Assembly (NCBI GenBank): GCA_004293675.1 | Contig: READ01000011.1 | Location: 144,703 to 208,702, forward strand | Reading direction: 5' to 3' | DNA: 64,000 nt | Source of the DNA: Betaproteobacteria bacterium | GTDB lineage: Bacteria > Pseudomonadota > Gammaproteobacteria > Burkholderiales > Casimicrobiaceae | Shown: positions 48,540-57,724 of the stretch, in pieces | Layout of the letters: every line of letters starts with the position of its first letter | Position numbering within the stretch: position 1 is the first letter of the stretch | Made by a program: the position numbers and the translations under genes | Notes under the pieces: model-generated | The model's input: only the letters and a program-made list of their open reading frames with translations | Told to the model about the DNA's origin: nothing | Database searches by the model: none

Positions 48540-49074
48540 GGTTAAGCCTGTGAGTCCAAACGGCGACACGCTCCGCGTATTGCGAGGCACGATGAGGTGT
48601 CCAAGAGTGATAGCGTCCGATACCTACTGAGCGCTCTGGAGAGCTCTCTCTTGCTTCGCGAAGCACCATCGCGGCAATCCGAATATTCGTCACGGGATCG
48701 AGCCAATCAAGATGCCCGAACCGTTCTTTGTGAACGCACCAGTTGATTTGCATTAAGCCCACATCGACATTGCAAACACCGGAGGATCGAAGCGCGTCCA
48801 GCGCGATTTGTGCCGAATGTTTGTCCGCAAAACGCATCGAACCACGAGCGCTATTGAGCGTCCACGGCCAAGGACGTGTCTTTCCGTCACTCCAGCGTAC
48901 CGCTGTCTCTTGCAGTGCGATTGCATAAAACTCGCTGGGATTCACTTGTGCATATTTCGCAGCGGAATTCCAGAGACTCGTGTGCAAGGGTGCAGATGTA
49001 TTCGCCTCGCAAAGAGAAGCAAGAAGCGCGGCACCCACGGCAGCGATGATGCGGTACGTTTGAAGAATCTTCAT
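48529..49074 (-). CDS. Lytic transglycosylase of the T4SS
   Basis: The 181-residue protein has a signal peptide (IAAVGAALLASLCEA). The SLT domain has the catalytic glutamate in YAIALQETAVRW (about residue 56), then NVDVGLMQINWCVHKERFG and VGIGRYHSWTPHRASQYAERV. It cuts peptidoglycan to make room for the secretion channel (VirB1/Orf169 class). The giant surface protein gene ends 2 bases upstream. Confidence 0.9.
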   Translation of the reverse strand: MKILQTYRIIAAVGAALLASLCEANTSAPLHTSLWNSAAKYAQVNPSEFYAIALQETAVRWSDGKTRPWPWTLNSARGSMRFADKHSAQIALDALRSSGVCNVDVGLMQINWCVHKERFGHLDWLDPVTNIRIAAMVLREARESSPERSVGIGRYHSWTPHRASQYAERVAVWTHRLNHAR

Positions 49075-49075
49075 C

Positions 49076-52000
49076 CTAGGGCACCTGACGGCTAACGGTG
49101 ACGGTCGCTCCCGAATCGTCGGTTGCCGTCATCTCAACGACTGCGGACGATGCGCCGCCTGGGAACGAAATGCGTTGTGCATTGATGACCAGCGGCGTAC
49201 CGTTAACTTTCCATTGATAGTTGACGATGCGCCCGTCCGGGTCGCGACAATCAGCCGTGACAATCGTGTTGGTGCCGGGTGTCACCACCAAAGCGCATTG
49301 CGGAGGCCGATTTGCAACCACTGTAATGGTGCGTGTTGCCACTGATTGGACGCCCATGCGTGTCGTGACTGTCGTCTCAAGCGTATGCGTTCCAGGTTCC
49401 GTGACTCGGAATTGGGCTACGCCCGGAATCTGTGATACCAATGAAGCGCCATTCAACGTCCATGCGTAGGACGCTATACGATCATCTGGATGCCCACCGC
49501 TTGCCGCAACACGCGCTGTGACGTCTAAAGGAACGCGCCCGATTGTGTTCGATTGCACGGCAGTCAGCGTCAACGCCATTGGAATTGCTGGCACCGCTTG
49601 AACGCTACGGCTCAACGTCTGCTGGTTGCCGCGTGCGTCGCGCACGACAACCGAAATGGGGTATGTTCCGTCGATGCGAGCCTGAGCGCTAAGTGAAGCG
49701 CCATCGCCTCGTGCCCCAACGAGCGCAGGCGGATAAGTCCACTCGTAGGTATACACCGCGCCCTGCGCACGCATCGTCGCCGCAAGCCTTGCGTCGTCAG
49801 GCGTTACGTCCAGCTTGAAGCTAGTAGGCGCGGCAGTCGTTGCCTGCGTCAGACGAAGACCAAATGACGGGAACGAGTAAGTCCACGCATTGACATCGAA
49901 GGTTGCAGAGGCTGAAGTGCGATCCCTCAGTCCGTCAATCCAGGCGGTGTAGCGAAGCTGCGCACGCGTCTCGTTCGCGGGAAGCGTGTAGTTGAGCGTA
50001 GACCCAGATACGGTTGCACCACCCGGCAGTGTCCACTCGCCGAGTACCGCTGCGTTCGACAGCTGTGTTCGCCACGGCGAACCAATCGTTGCCGTAAACG
50101 CGTTGGATGCACCCGTTTCAACGACGCGCGGACCGCTGATCGCAACTGTGGGTTTAGGGTCTTCCGCCACAAAAACGGCGTGTCTTTCACGCGCATAGGC
50201 CAGCAAGTCCGATGCGCTAGCTGTCGCTGCGCGAGCGGTTGCTTGCAGTGCGATCACGCCGTTTGCGGTCGCGGTAATGGGCACCGTTTTGCCGACACCG
50301 GAGACGGGGGTTGCATACCCTGCACCAGAGAGCGTCCATGCAATCAAATTGGCATCGATTGGGCATCGACCCTGCGCGCAGGGGAGCGTTGCATCAATCG
50401 TGATAGCGGCTGGCAGCCCGGAGAGAATGTAGGTTGGCCCAGCAAACGTGATCTTTGGAACAAAATACGAAACAACCGTTTCGCTGTTGCTTTCCGCAAC
50501 TGTTTGCGAGTTCTTGTTGCGCAACTTCGCCTTTACCTGATAGGTGCCGGGCGCTGTGATTGGCAAACGAAGTTGTGCACCAGACTCACGTGGGATAGCA
50601 GCGAATTCGCCTTGGTCTCGCTTCAGCCACCATTCGATTCCACCAAGCGCGACCAGATTCGCACGTGTAAACGTAAGCGCGAATACAGGGGTCATCGGTG
50701 CGACCCCTTCATTGCGATTCACAGAAAGGGTCGCCTCAATATCCGTCCCTTTCACGACTTGCACGGTTCGATTGGAGCTTTCGATCGTTCGCGTGAACGC
50801 GCCATCTGGAGAGCGAACCGTTGCCACGGCAACGAGCTTCAGTAACACGAAGCCCTCAGCAGAGATACCTTCAAACACGATTTGCCCGTTTGCACCATCC
50901 GTGCTCAGCGTTTTTGTTGCTGTCACAGCGGTAAGCGTTCCGTCATCATTTCGGCGTGCAACGTAGACCGCGTAGTCGCCCATCGACGTGCTGTCATAGT
51001 TCAAACCTGTCGCAGAATTGCGACCAACCGAAACTTTAGCGGTGAGCGTTTGCGTGTCGTTGATGACTTCGGGCACTTCAATGTATGCATTTGCCACGAA
51101 GTCATACGGCACGGTGAGCGCTTGCAGCGTTTGCTCGGTGTAAGTGCTCGGATAATCTGAATAGGAAGCGCGAATCGTGATGGTGCGGTTAACCCAAAGC
51201 GCACCCTCTCCCGCCAGGATGACGCGAGAACTACCTGTTCGCACTCGTTTGAACGACGTGCTGCCGCCCATATCGTCGGTGATTAGATAGTCAACCTGGC
51301 CCGCAACGCTCGATGCCAGGTCGAGTTTTGCGACAAGATTCTGTCCGCGCGGTGCAAGGTAGCGACCGTCGCTTAGCTTTCGGCCACCCGAGAGTACGAA
51401 CACTGGCGGCGTTGGCACAACGCCGTTTAACACGAGCGCACCGCTCGCGATCTCGACAAGCTCGCCGACAGCGGGCTTCACCGAAGTGCGCCAGCGAACG
51501 GATTGCTGGCCAGCCTGCGTTAATACGCCACCGACGGCTGGCGTGACGCCAGCTTTCGCTGACACGCCAGCGGGTAACTCGACCCACTCAACGTAGCAGC
51601 GCGGAGCGCCCATGGTCTGATAACTCGCCAGCGCGACCGACTCGTCAGTAGTAGGAACACAAGTGTCACGCGCCGGAGCGCGAGACGACGGGGTCAATCC
51701 TAAGTTGACATTGTCGCTACCAGCGATGTACTCAGCTCTCGGCGCTGGAGAAAAGTCGTAGCCAACTAGCGGTGCCGACACATCTAAGGAGTTCGTCACC
51801 GAGCCGACAACCCGCGTGATTCCACGGGGATAGAACTTTGTGAATCGGGCTTCAACACCCTGGACACCCACGTCGCGTGCACGCCCTGCCATCACAGGAC
51901 TCCCCGATGCGCGTACCACTAGTCCAATTGGTTTTTGTACAAAGTCAACCAAGCAAACGGAGACACCTTGCGTCGCGAACTGCCTAGCCTCGGTTTCCGT

Positions 52001-55000
52001 ACCCACCAATCGGCATGACGCGCCCGACACTTGACGTGGTGAAACTTGTATGGCACTGAGATACTGAACCGCAGTCCAGCGATCCGCGTCCATCGCAAAG
52101 GTGTAGGCAGGCTCCGCAGTCGCAGTGATGGTGTGCGTCGCTGTACCAACGGCATAGCGCTCGCCCCGAGCATCCCATTTCGACAGTGCAACGCGCACTT
52201 CATGTGTGCCAGCCGAAGGTAAACCATAGCCAGTCAACAAGCCCGATGACACCGACCGCGTCATCCACGCGGGAGTTGCTTGCCATTCAATCAAGCATTT
52301 GGTTGGGTCAGTTTGCGCCTCAGTTGCGTTTAGGACGAGTGGGCAGTTCGCATTAACCGCTGGTCGCACCTCAAGCTCGAAATACTCGTTCTCGACAGGT
52401 GAAGCGTTCCGCGAATAGAACTGCGGCGGCGTCACAGGCATCACGATCAATGGAGATTGTCGCTCGACAGTGTTCTGATCGGAGACTAGCTTGAACGTCG
52501 CCACGTACGCACCAGCGACACGCAATGGAAGTACTTCGAACGAAGCGCTGCGATCCGCACCCACTGCGCTACCAGGCTGAGTCTGCGTGAACAACGTATC
52601 GCCGTTGGCGGAGTTGACGGTGAGTAACGCTTGAAGGTTCGTGTTGCAGCGGTTCGCCGAGTAGGTCGCAGCTATCGTTGCATCGGTTGCTATCAAGATT
52701 GCTGCTGGTTGGAACAACGCCACGCTTGGAGCTCGACACGCTATGGTGACGGTCGCAGTACCGTTTACCGTTTCACCAGCGCGATCTGTTGCAGAAAACG
52801 TAAAACTATCGGAGCCGGAAACGCCTGAGTTGGGGGTATAAATCAGCGCGTTTCCGGCAACTGTAGCGGCTCCTTTTGTCGGTTGACTCAGAACAGCAAA
52901 GGTATGTTGATCCGCGGCATTAGGATCGACGACGATCGGAATGGTGGGCGCACTGGCCGTGTCATCATTGGTCGTAATGGTCGCGCTTACCGATGTGGGG
53001 GCCAGATTAGCGTAGCCATCGTCTGCCGCGCTCGGTACCGAAGCCCCTCCCGCCGCACCGACAGCGATGATCTTGTAAGCGGAGGTCGTCGGCGTTGTGA
53101 CGTTGGACTCCTCGAACTCCAATGTGGACGCCACACCAATCTGAACGTCGTTTTTCAGAACACGATAGCTGGTCGCCCCTACGCTCGCCGCCCACGTGAC
53201 GCGTACTTTGCGAGTGAGTGTTCCATCGGTCGCGGCGACAAGCGTCGGAGCAGTGGGCGTAAACGCGGATACGTTGACGGTAACGACGACGCTCGCGGTA
53301 GCGCCGCCCTTATCGATGACGCGGACATCGCAAGACGTGGTTCCCGCGAACGATTGCGTTGTCGGAGGCAGCCACGTTATCTTGTTGTTCGCGATTGCGC
53401 ACGCACCCTGTGCAGTAGGCGGCTGTGTTGTCACAACGTAAGTAAATTGTTCGGGTGAATTTACATCGCGCGTGGCCAAGGTGTAGGGTTGACTTGTTTC
53501 GCGCGAGTTTGCGCTGATGATGCTTGGTCGATAGGTGCACCCGTCTCCATCACAGTTCGGACCGTCGTTGCTTCCATCTATCGATACGCCCAAGGACTGT
53601 GGCGCGATGTTGGCATAGCCTGTAGTAGTCGCTGCATCACTTATAGAGCCGTTCGTCGTCGAGTACATAACCTCGACCGGTTGTGTCACACCGGTCGACA
53701 CATTGGCCACGGTATGCGGAGCCGCATTGAGACAGGGACTCGTCGTTATGTAAGGCTCGCCTTCAGACCAGAGCGTGTTCGTTACTTTGACGCAGACAGC
53801 AGAGTAGCCGAGGGGTAGTGTTGGCAACGTCCACCCGACCGTAATGCCGTTGGTCACTGTGCCCTGGGACGCAGTAACGGCTGTCGGTGGGGGCAATGGC
53901 GTCGCACGCGCCAGAAACCCCCAGCCGTAGGTGTCAGACCAGGGCCCGTTGCCTGCGGCATTCACAGCGCGAATTCGATACGCGTAGAGCTTTCCTCGTT
54001 GTGTGTAACCGTTGACGAGAATTTGGTCCAGCGTAGTAAGCGCGCCCGTAGACACCAAGGCACCATAATTCCCAATGCCCGGCGAGGATTGCACAGGATT
54101 TGCGGTCGCACGTTCCAGCTCATAAGTGACCGCACCCGCCACGCTTGTCCAATTCAACTGGACGCCGTCCGCGCGAGATGCTGCGCTCAGCTGCGGATAC
54201 GTTGTCGGTATGGTGGGGCGAAATCCAGTATCTCCCCCGGAGGTCGCTCCCCAGTCCCAACCACTGTATTGGCTACCTGCTGCAAAACTCCAACCAAAAA
54301 TTCGGTACTCGTATGTGGTACCCGCCACGGCAGTGGTGTCATCGCATTGCGTCACGCTCGGTGCTTGGCTAACACAAACGATCGACCAACCTGCCGGTAG
54401 TCCGGTGGGCGACGACGGCCACGGAGTACCAGGTACAGCACGCAACACATGTTGCGCACCGATGTTTGCACCCGGAACCCAGGTTATGCGCACGCGATCG
54501 CCCAGCGTCCCGTCGGTGGCCGCGACGGATGTCGCAGCGGTCGGTGCGCCGACGATGGTGATGTTGATTGCAGATGTTGGTGTGCCGATCCACTCAAGCG
54601 CTTCCTCCATCGTCTGCATGGTGAAGCTCATTGACCCCGTAGCAGGTACTGACAGTGTCCCCGAAGCCACCGCGCTTGTCCCTGGTAGCTTGTTCGTGTT
54701 CGAGAAAAGCAGCCGCTGAGCACCGGGAGACAAGCCTACTTTGTGACCTCCACCCTGTCCCTCGGTCGTGGCAGGGATAAACGTGCTTTGTCCAGTGTTA
54801 CTCACTGTCGCCGTCATCGCGTAGCTGCGACCACCGATCAATGTGAGGTTAATTGGATTTGTGCTACCTGCGATGCTGTAGCCGGTGATGGATGCGTTTT
54901 GCGGGGCACGGCGTGTAAACGCGGCGCTGGCCGGACAGTTTGCTGTGCCGCCCGTGCCTGTCGCAGTGCCGGTGGCCGCGTAGCTTCCGTAGATGGAAGC

Positions 55001-56221
55001 AAAGGGGGCGGCGGTGAGGGGCAGAATCACGTACCAATTTCCGCCACTGCCCTGTGTGGCACTATAAGTTGTATTTGATGCGCCGTTGGCCGAAACCGTT
55101 ATCGCGGCTGAAGTCGCATTTGCGACACCATTGAGGTCAAGTCGTATCGAGGTACTCGCCGAGGCTATGAGCGATGCTGCTGCGGTGATCGAACTGCATG
55201 TTGGCGGCGGCGGTACGGCCGCCGTCCCTGTTACATAAACCCACCCTGTGCACGTTGACGTATTGCACGCCTGAACGTAAGAACCGACTTGCGTCGGATG
55301 ATATGTTCCAGACGCGACCGTGTAAGTCAGCGTTGTTAACGGCGCGTTGACTACGTTCCCCCAATTGCCGTTCATCCACGTGTTGTAATACGTCGCACCG
55401 ACCGTTGCTGCCCACGACATTCGAATCCTGCCAGGAATCGACGTGTCGTTGGTCGACGCGGTAAGGCCTGAGACAGTGCCCAACGAAACCGGAACAGTCA
55501 AATTCAAAGTGTTCGACGTCTGCGACCCCGCGTTGCCGTTGTAGCGAAGCTGAACAGCGTAGTTTTGCCCTTCGATGAGCGCGATGTTTCGATCCCAACA
55601 TGTGTACCCGGTCCATATCTGAGCAGGCGAACCGTTGGCGCGCACAACACCGTTTTCGATCCAATCAAAGCTATTGATGGCAGGGTTGTATGGCGTTACA
55701 TCTACGCAGAGCTGCTTACCACCCGCCACGTTTGCGTTGTCGACAATGCGTAAGTTGGAAATGACCGGAGTGGGTGTCACCTGCGCAGTGAAATTTAAGG
55801 TCACACTTGCATAACCATCAGCGGCCACAAAACAAAATGCCTGCGCACTGTTGAGCGCGAAGCCACTAAACCGGTACGTGTTGTTGTTCACCAGCGTGAC
55901 ACTCAAACCGCCGGTGGTTTGCGTTGCACCGATCGTTGCGGGTAGTTGACCTGCGGCTCGTGTGTAGTAGGTAGACGCCGCTCCGCCGCAGTAGTCACGC
56001 TTGAAAGCCCAATTCGAACCTTGGTTATTGGTGAAATTCAAGTCCACACTACCGGAGGTAGGCCCCTCAATAAATCCAGTGACGTATCCCGAAAACCCAT
56101 CCGCCCACGCCTGGGTGGTGTAGGTCATCCCTGCATGCACCGAAGCCGCGCACAGAAGAGAAACCGTGACCAGTAAAAAGGCGAAACAGTCGCGCAGCCG
56201 ACAACCAAGCGTTGTTTTCAT
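49076..56221 (-). CDS. Giant secreted multi-domain surface protein (FN3/Ig/PKD-like)
   Basis: The product has about 2,381 residues from the ATG at 56221. A signal peptide (FLLVTVSLLCAASVHA) is followed by a cysteine-containing N-domain. Fibronectin type III-like modules lie around 250, 560, 780 and 995 (recurring 'AATDGTL...VRVTW' starts). A tandem-95/cadherin-like unit ends DSFTFSATDRAGETV (about 1140). Many Ig-like segments follow, and PKD-like units occur at the end (PPQCALVVTPGTN...DDSGATVTVSRQV, about 2305). No LPxTG, autotransporter barrel or type I secretion repeat was seen. Huge Ig-like proteins are known on IncHI plasmids (Rsp-type), where they affect conjugation or flagella. A donor-recipient adhesin role is inferred. 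Confidence 0.8.
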   Translation of the reverse strand: MKTTLGCRLRDCFAFLLVTVSLLCAASVHAGMTYTTQAWADGFSGYVTGFIEGPTSGSVDLNFTNNQGSNWAFKRDYCGGAASTYYTRAAGQLPATIGATQTTGGLSVTLVNNNTYRFSGFALNSAQAFCFVAADGYASVTLNFTAQVTPTPVISNLRIVDNANVAGGKQLCVDVTPYNPAINSFDWIENGVVRANGSPAQIWTGYTCWDRNIALIEGQNYAVQLRYNGNAGSQTSNTLNLTVPVSLGTVSGLTASTNDTSIPGRIRMSWAATVGATYYNTWMNGNWGNVVNAPLTTLTYTVASGTYHPTQVGSYVQACNTSTCTGWVYVTGTAAVPPPPTCSSITAAASLIASASTSIRLDLNGVANATSAAITVSANGASNTTYSATQGSGGNWYVILPLTAAPFASIYGSYAATGTATGTGGTANCPASAAFTRRAPQNASITGYSIAGSTNPINLTLIGGRSYAMTATVSNTGQSTFIPATTEGQGGGHKVGLSPGAQRLLFSNTNKLPGTSAVASGTLSVPATGSMSFTMQTMEEALEWIGTPTSAINITIVGAPTAATSVAATDGTLGDRVRITWVPGANIGAQHVLRAVPGTPWPSSPTGLPAGWSIVCVSQAPSVTQCDDTTAVAGTTYEYRIFGWSFAAGSQYSGWDWGATSGGDTGFRPTIPTTYPQLSAASRADGVQLNWTSVAGAVTYELERATANPVQSSPGIGNYGALVSTGALTTLDQILVNGYTQRGKLYAYRIRAVNAAGNGPWSDTYGWGFLARATPLPPPTAVTASQGTVTNGITVGWTLPTLPLGYSAVCVKVTNTLWSEGEPYITTSPCLNAAPHTVANVSTGVTQPVEVMYSTTNGSISDAATTTGYANIAPQSLGVSIDGSNDGPNCDGDGCTYRPSIISANSRETSQPYTLATRDVNSPEQFTYVVTTQPPTAQGACAIANNKITWLPPTTQSFAGTTSCDVRVIDKGGATASVVVTVNVSAFTPTAPTLVAATDGTLTRKVRVTWAASVGATSYRVLKNDVQIGVASTLEFEESNVTTPTTSAYKIIAVGAAGGASVPSAADDGYANLAPTSVSATITTNDDTASAPTIPIVVDPNAADQHTFAVLSQPTKGAATVAGNALIYTPNSGVSGSDSFTFSATDRAGETVNGTATVTIACRAPSVALFQPAAILIATDATIAATYSANRCNTNLQALLTVNSANGDTLFTQTQPGSAVGADRSASFEVLPLRVAGAYVATFKLVSDQNTVERQSPLIVMPVTPPQFYSRNASPVENEYFELEVRPAVNANCPLVLNATEAQTDPTKCLIEWQATPAWMTRSVSSGLLTGYGLPSAGTHEVRVALSKWDARGERYAVGTATHTITATAEPAYTFAMDADRWTAVQYLSAIQVSPRQVSGASCRLVGTETEARQFATQGVSVCLVDFVQKPIGLVVRASGSPVMAGRARDVGVQGVEARFTKFYPRGITRVVGSVTNSLDVSAPLVGYDFSPAPRAEYIAGSDNVNLGLTPSSRAPARDTCVPTTDESVALASYQTMGAPRCYVEWVELPAGVSAKAGVTPAVGGVLTQAGQQSVRWRTSVKPAVGELVEIASGALVLNGVVPTPPVFVLSGGRKLSDGRYLAPRGQNLVAKLDLASSVAGQVDYLITDDMGGSTSFKRVRTGSSRVILAGEGALWVNRTITIRASYSDYPSTYTEQTLQALTVPYDFVANAYIEVPEVINDTQTLTAKVSVGRNSATGLNYDSTSMGDYAVYVARRNDDGTLTAVTATKTLSTDGANGQIVFEGISAEGFVLLKLVAVATVRSPDGAFTRTIESSNRTVQVVKGTDIEATLSVNRNEGVAPMTPVFALTFTRANLVALGGIEWWLKRDQGEFAAIPRESGAQLRLPITAPGTYQVKAKLRNKNSQTVAESNSETVVSYFVPKITFAGPTYILSGLPAAITIDATLPCAQGRCPIDANLIAWTLSGAGYATPVSGVGKTVPITATANGVIALQATARAATASASDLLAYARERHAVFVAEDPKPTVAISGPRVVETGASNAFTATIGSPWRTQLSNAAVLGEWTLPGGATVSGSTLNYTLPANETRAQLRYTAWIDGLRDRTSASATFDVNAWTYSFPSFGLRLTQATTAAPTSFKLDVTPDDARLAATMRAQGAVYTYEWTYPPALVGARGDGASLSAQARIDGTYPISVVVRDARGNQQTLSRSVQAVPAIPMALTLTAVQSNTIGRVPLDVTARVAASGGHPDDRIASYAWTLNGASLVSQIPGVAQFRVTEPGTHTLETTVTTRMGVQSVATRTITVVANRPPQCALVVTPGTNTIVTADCRDPDGRIVNYQWKVNGTPLVINAQRISFPGGASSAVVEMTATDDSGATVTVSRQVP

Positions 56222-56721
56222 GGCGCGCTCCGCACGGACGGCTGAGTGAACGCCAAAACAACAGGATCTGTCGAAGGTTCGAAGCGCCGTATCGGGGTAC
56301 ATCGCCGCTCCCCACCCGGTAACTCGTAGCGCACCCACTGTGGTGTCCGCTTAGCGTTCATTTCGCCACTTGCATTGACCATTGCACCGGCTCGTTCCAC
56401 GCGCCACTGTGTAAACGCGCTGTCCGCGCGCTCCCATGCGCCGCTCTCGTGGACGGAAACTAGTACGCCCTGATGATCTTCTGTGGAGGCTAGCGCCATA
56501 CGCACACGCAACGTTTTGCCATTTGTCAATGCTTCGAACCGGCGTGCAAGACTCGGTGTCGAGAAACCACTAGTGGTTTTTGCACTGCGGTCGACGTTTT
56601 CACAACCAATCGGAGGCATCGGCGGCTCTGACACGGCGAACGAGCTGCCAGACAAAAGCACTGCCACTGCACAAGCGATCAACCGTACAAAGTTGTCGCT
56701 TCCTCGATTTGACGTCTGCAT
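56218..56721 (-). CDS. Secreted protein, first gene of the transfer operon
   Basis: The 167-residue product starts at the ATG at 56721, preceded by GAGGGGAAGAGAAG; the upstream ATG at 56742 would put that ribosome-binding site inside the gene. A signal peptide (LIACAVAVLLSGSSFA) is followed by PPIGCENVDRSAKTTSGFSTPSLARRFEAL and a beta-rich domain with two cysteines. It overlaps the giant protein gene by ATGA. A role in export or stability of the giant protein is possible. No family recognised. Confidence 0.65.
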   Translation of the reverse strand: MQTSNRGSDNFVRLIACAVAVLLSGSSFAVSEPPMPPIGCENVDRSAKTTSGFSTPSLARRFEALTNGKTLRVRMALASTEDHQGVLVSVHESGAWERADSAFTQWRVERAGAMVNASGEMNAKRTPQWVRYELPGGERRCTPIRRFEPSTDPVVLAFTQPSVRSAP

Positions 56722-56743
56722 CTTCTCTTCCCCTCGCCCCATT

Positions 56744-56788
56744 AAAAAGACTCCGGCTCAATACGCATTGAGCAGTATTGGCCGGAGT
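56744..56788 (-). terminator. Attenuator-like hairpin in the transfer-operon leader
   Basis: On the minus strand ACTCCGGC (complement of 56781-56788) pairs with GCCGGAGT (complement of 56750-56757), with an inner CTCAAT/ATTGAG hairpin, and is followed by CTTTTT. This is an intrinsic-terminator shape lying between the intergenic promoter region and the first gene of the 31-kb transfer operon. Confidence 0.55.
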
Positions 56789-57265
56789 TGCCGCTGTAAC
56801 CACACGTTGGCCACCGCACCGAAGTGCGATGGGTGCAATATCAAGCGATTCGAAAACTTGCGCCACAATAAATACTGACGACGTCAAAAGGTATTTATCC
56901 TTGACGCACTGGCGGCAAGTGTGCTAGTCGCCACACGACGACAATCAAATGCTTAAACGGGGCAAGGGAAAGGAGCCAAACGCAGAAGGGGCTTATCCAA
57001 AGGCTGGGGCACTTCGCTAAAGCTCCGCTCGCGCCCCTAAAGGCGAAAGGTCGAAGGGTAAACGGCAGCCCGTTGCGAAAGGAAAAGGGAAATGCTTCAA
57101 ACGCAAATGCTGATGACTGCGTATCCATGGCGCTACCGTAACCGCAGATTGATGTCAAGCGTAAAAGGCTCGCCCGGCAATCCTAATTGTTTGTTGCAAC
57201 AGTAGGACCGTATTTCGACAATCGTTGAACTACGACTGAGTTAGCCGAGCCACCCTTTAAGCGAC
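56789..57265. other. Divergent intergenic region between the tra operon and traI
   Basis: About 480 bases hold no convincing gene. The region contains the nested palindrome at 56868-56898, a TGTTGCAACA palindrome at 57192-57201 and a purine-rich stretch around 56955-57090. Promoters for both transfer operons must lie here. It is also a reasonable place for oriT, next to the relaxase operon, but no nic site was recognised. Confidence 0.5.
56868..56898. promoter_or_regulatory. Nested palindrome in the tra intergenic region
   Basis: ATAAATAC (56868-56875) and GTATTTAT (56891-56898) flank an inner palindrome TGACG-A-CGTCA (56876-56886) plus AAAG. It lies about 150 bases upstream of the transfer operon start. 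It could be an operator for a transfer activator or repressor, or part of oriT. Confidence 0.55.
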
Positions 57266-57724
57266 ATGCAGACAATCAATCCGTTTTACAACGCACTTCC
57301 TGAGCAGAAGCAGCAGCATCCGCTCTACGCAGAGCAGCTACTCAACGCGCTGCAAAAATCCAATAAATTGCACTGGCACAGCACGCTCGTTTTGTGGCTG
57401 AGTCGGTTTGCAGGTTTGGAATGCTTTATTCGTCTCGTTGATCAAACACCGCGAGAGAGTCTCTTGGTGACGGTTGCGCAACGATCTTTCGCACAAAGCA
57501 GCGATGATGCGACCGCTGCCATCCTTAGCCAGCTAGACTTTCTCACGTTACGCGCCCGATCAGACAACAAGTTCTGGGACTTTCGTCAGACGTCGTTCCT
57601 CGCCTTTTACGAAGACGGCAAGACAGCCGTCTGGCAATCGGATCGCGAGTGGCCCGAAGCCCAGCAAACAGCTGAATGGCTACTAGACACATTAAAAACT
57701 CTGAGGCCACTGGCTTGTGTTTAG
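57266..57724 (+). CDS. Hypothetical protein preceding the relaxase gene
   Basis: The 152-residue protein starts MQTINPFYNALPEQKQQHPLYAEQLLNALQ and has the body LVLWLSRFAGLECFIRLVDQT, FLTLRARSDNKFWDFRQTSFLAFYEDG. It is neither secreted nor membrane-bound by sequence. No family recognised. It overlaps the traI start by 8 bases, so it is probably coupled to relaxase production and could be an auxiliary relaxosome component. Confidence 0.7.
   Translation: MQTINPFYNALPEQKQQHPLYAEQLLNALQKSNKLHWHSTLVLWLSRFAGLECFIRLVDQTPRESLLVTVAQRSFAQSSDDATAAILSQLDFLTLRARSDNKFWDFRQTSFLAFYEDGKTAVWQSDREWPEAQQTAEWLLDTLKTLRPLACV

Noticed and set aside
50180..50845. Plus-strand frame of 221 codons
   Set aside because: It is antisense to the giant surface protein gene and resembles no protein family.
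49076..56221. Frameshifted or fused gene suspicion because of the extreme length
   Set aside because: The frame is continuous, domain types follow one another sensibly, it has one signal peptide, and both ends are coupled to neighbours.
56895..57158. Minus-strand 87-codon frame in the tra intergenic region
   Set aside because: It is rich in Phe, Pro and Leu without pattern, has no ribosome-binding site, and overlaps the palindromic control region's neighbourhood.
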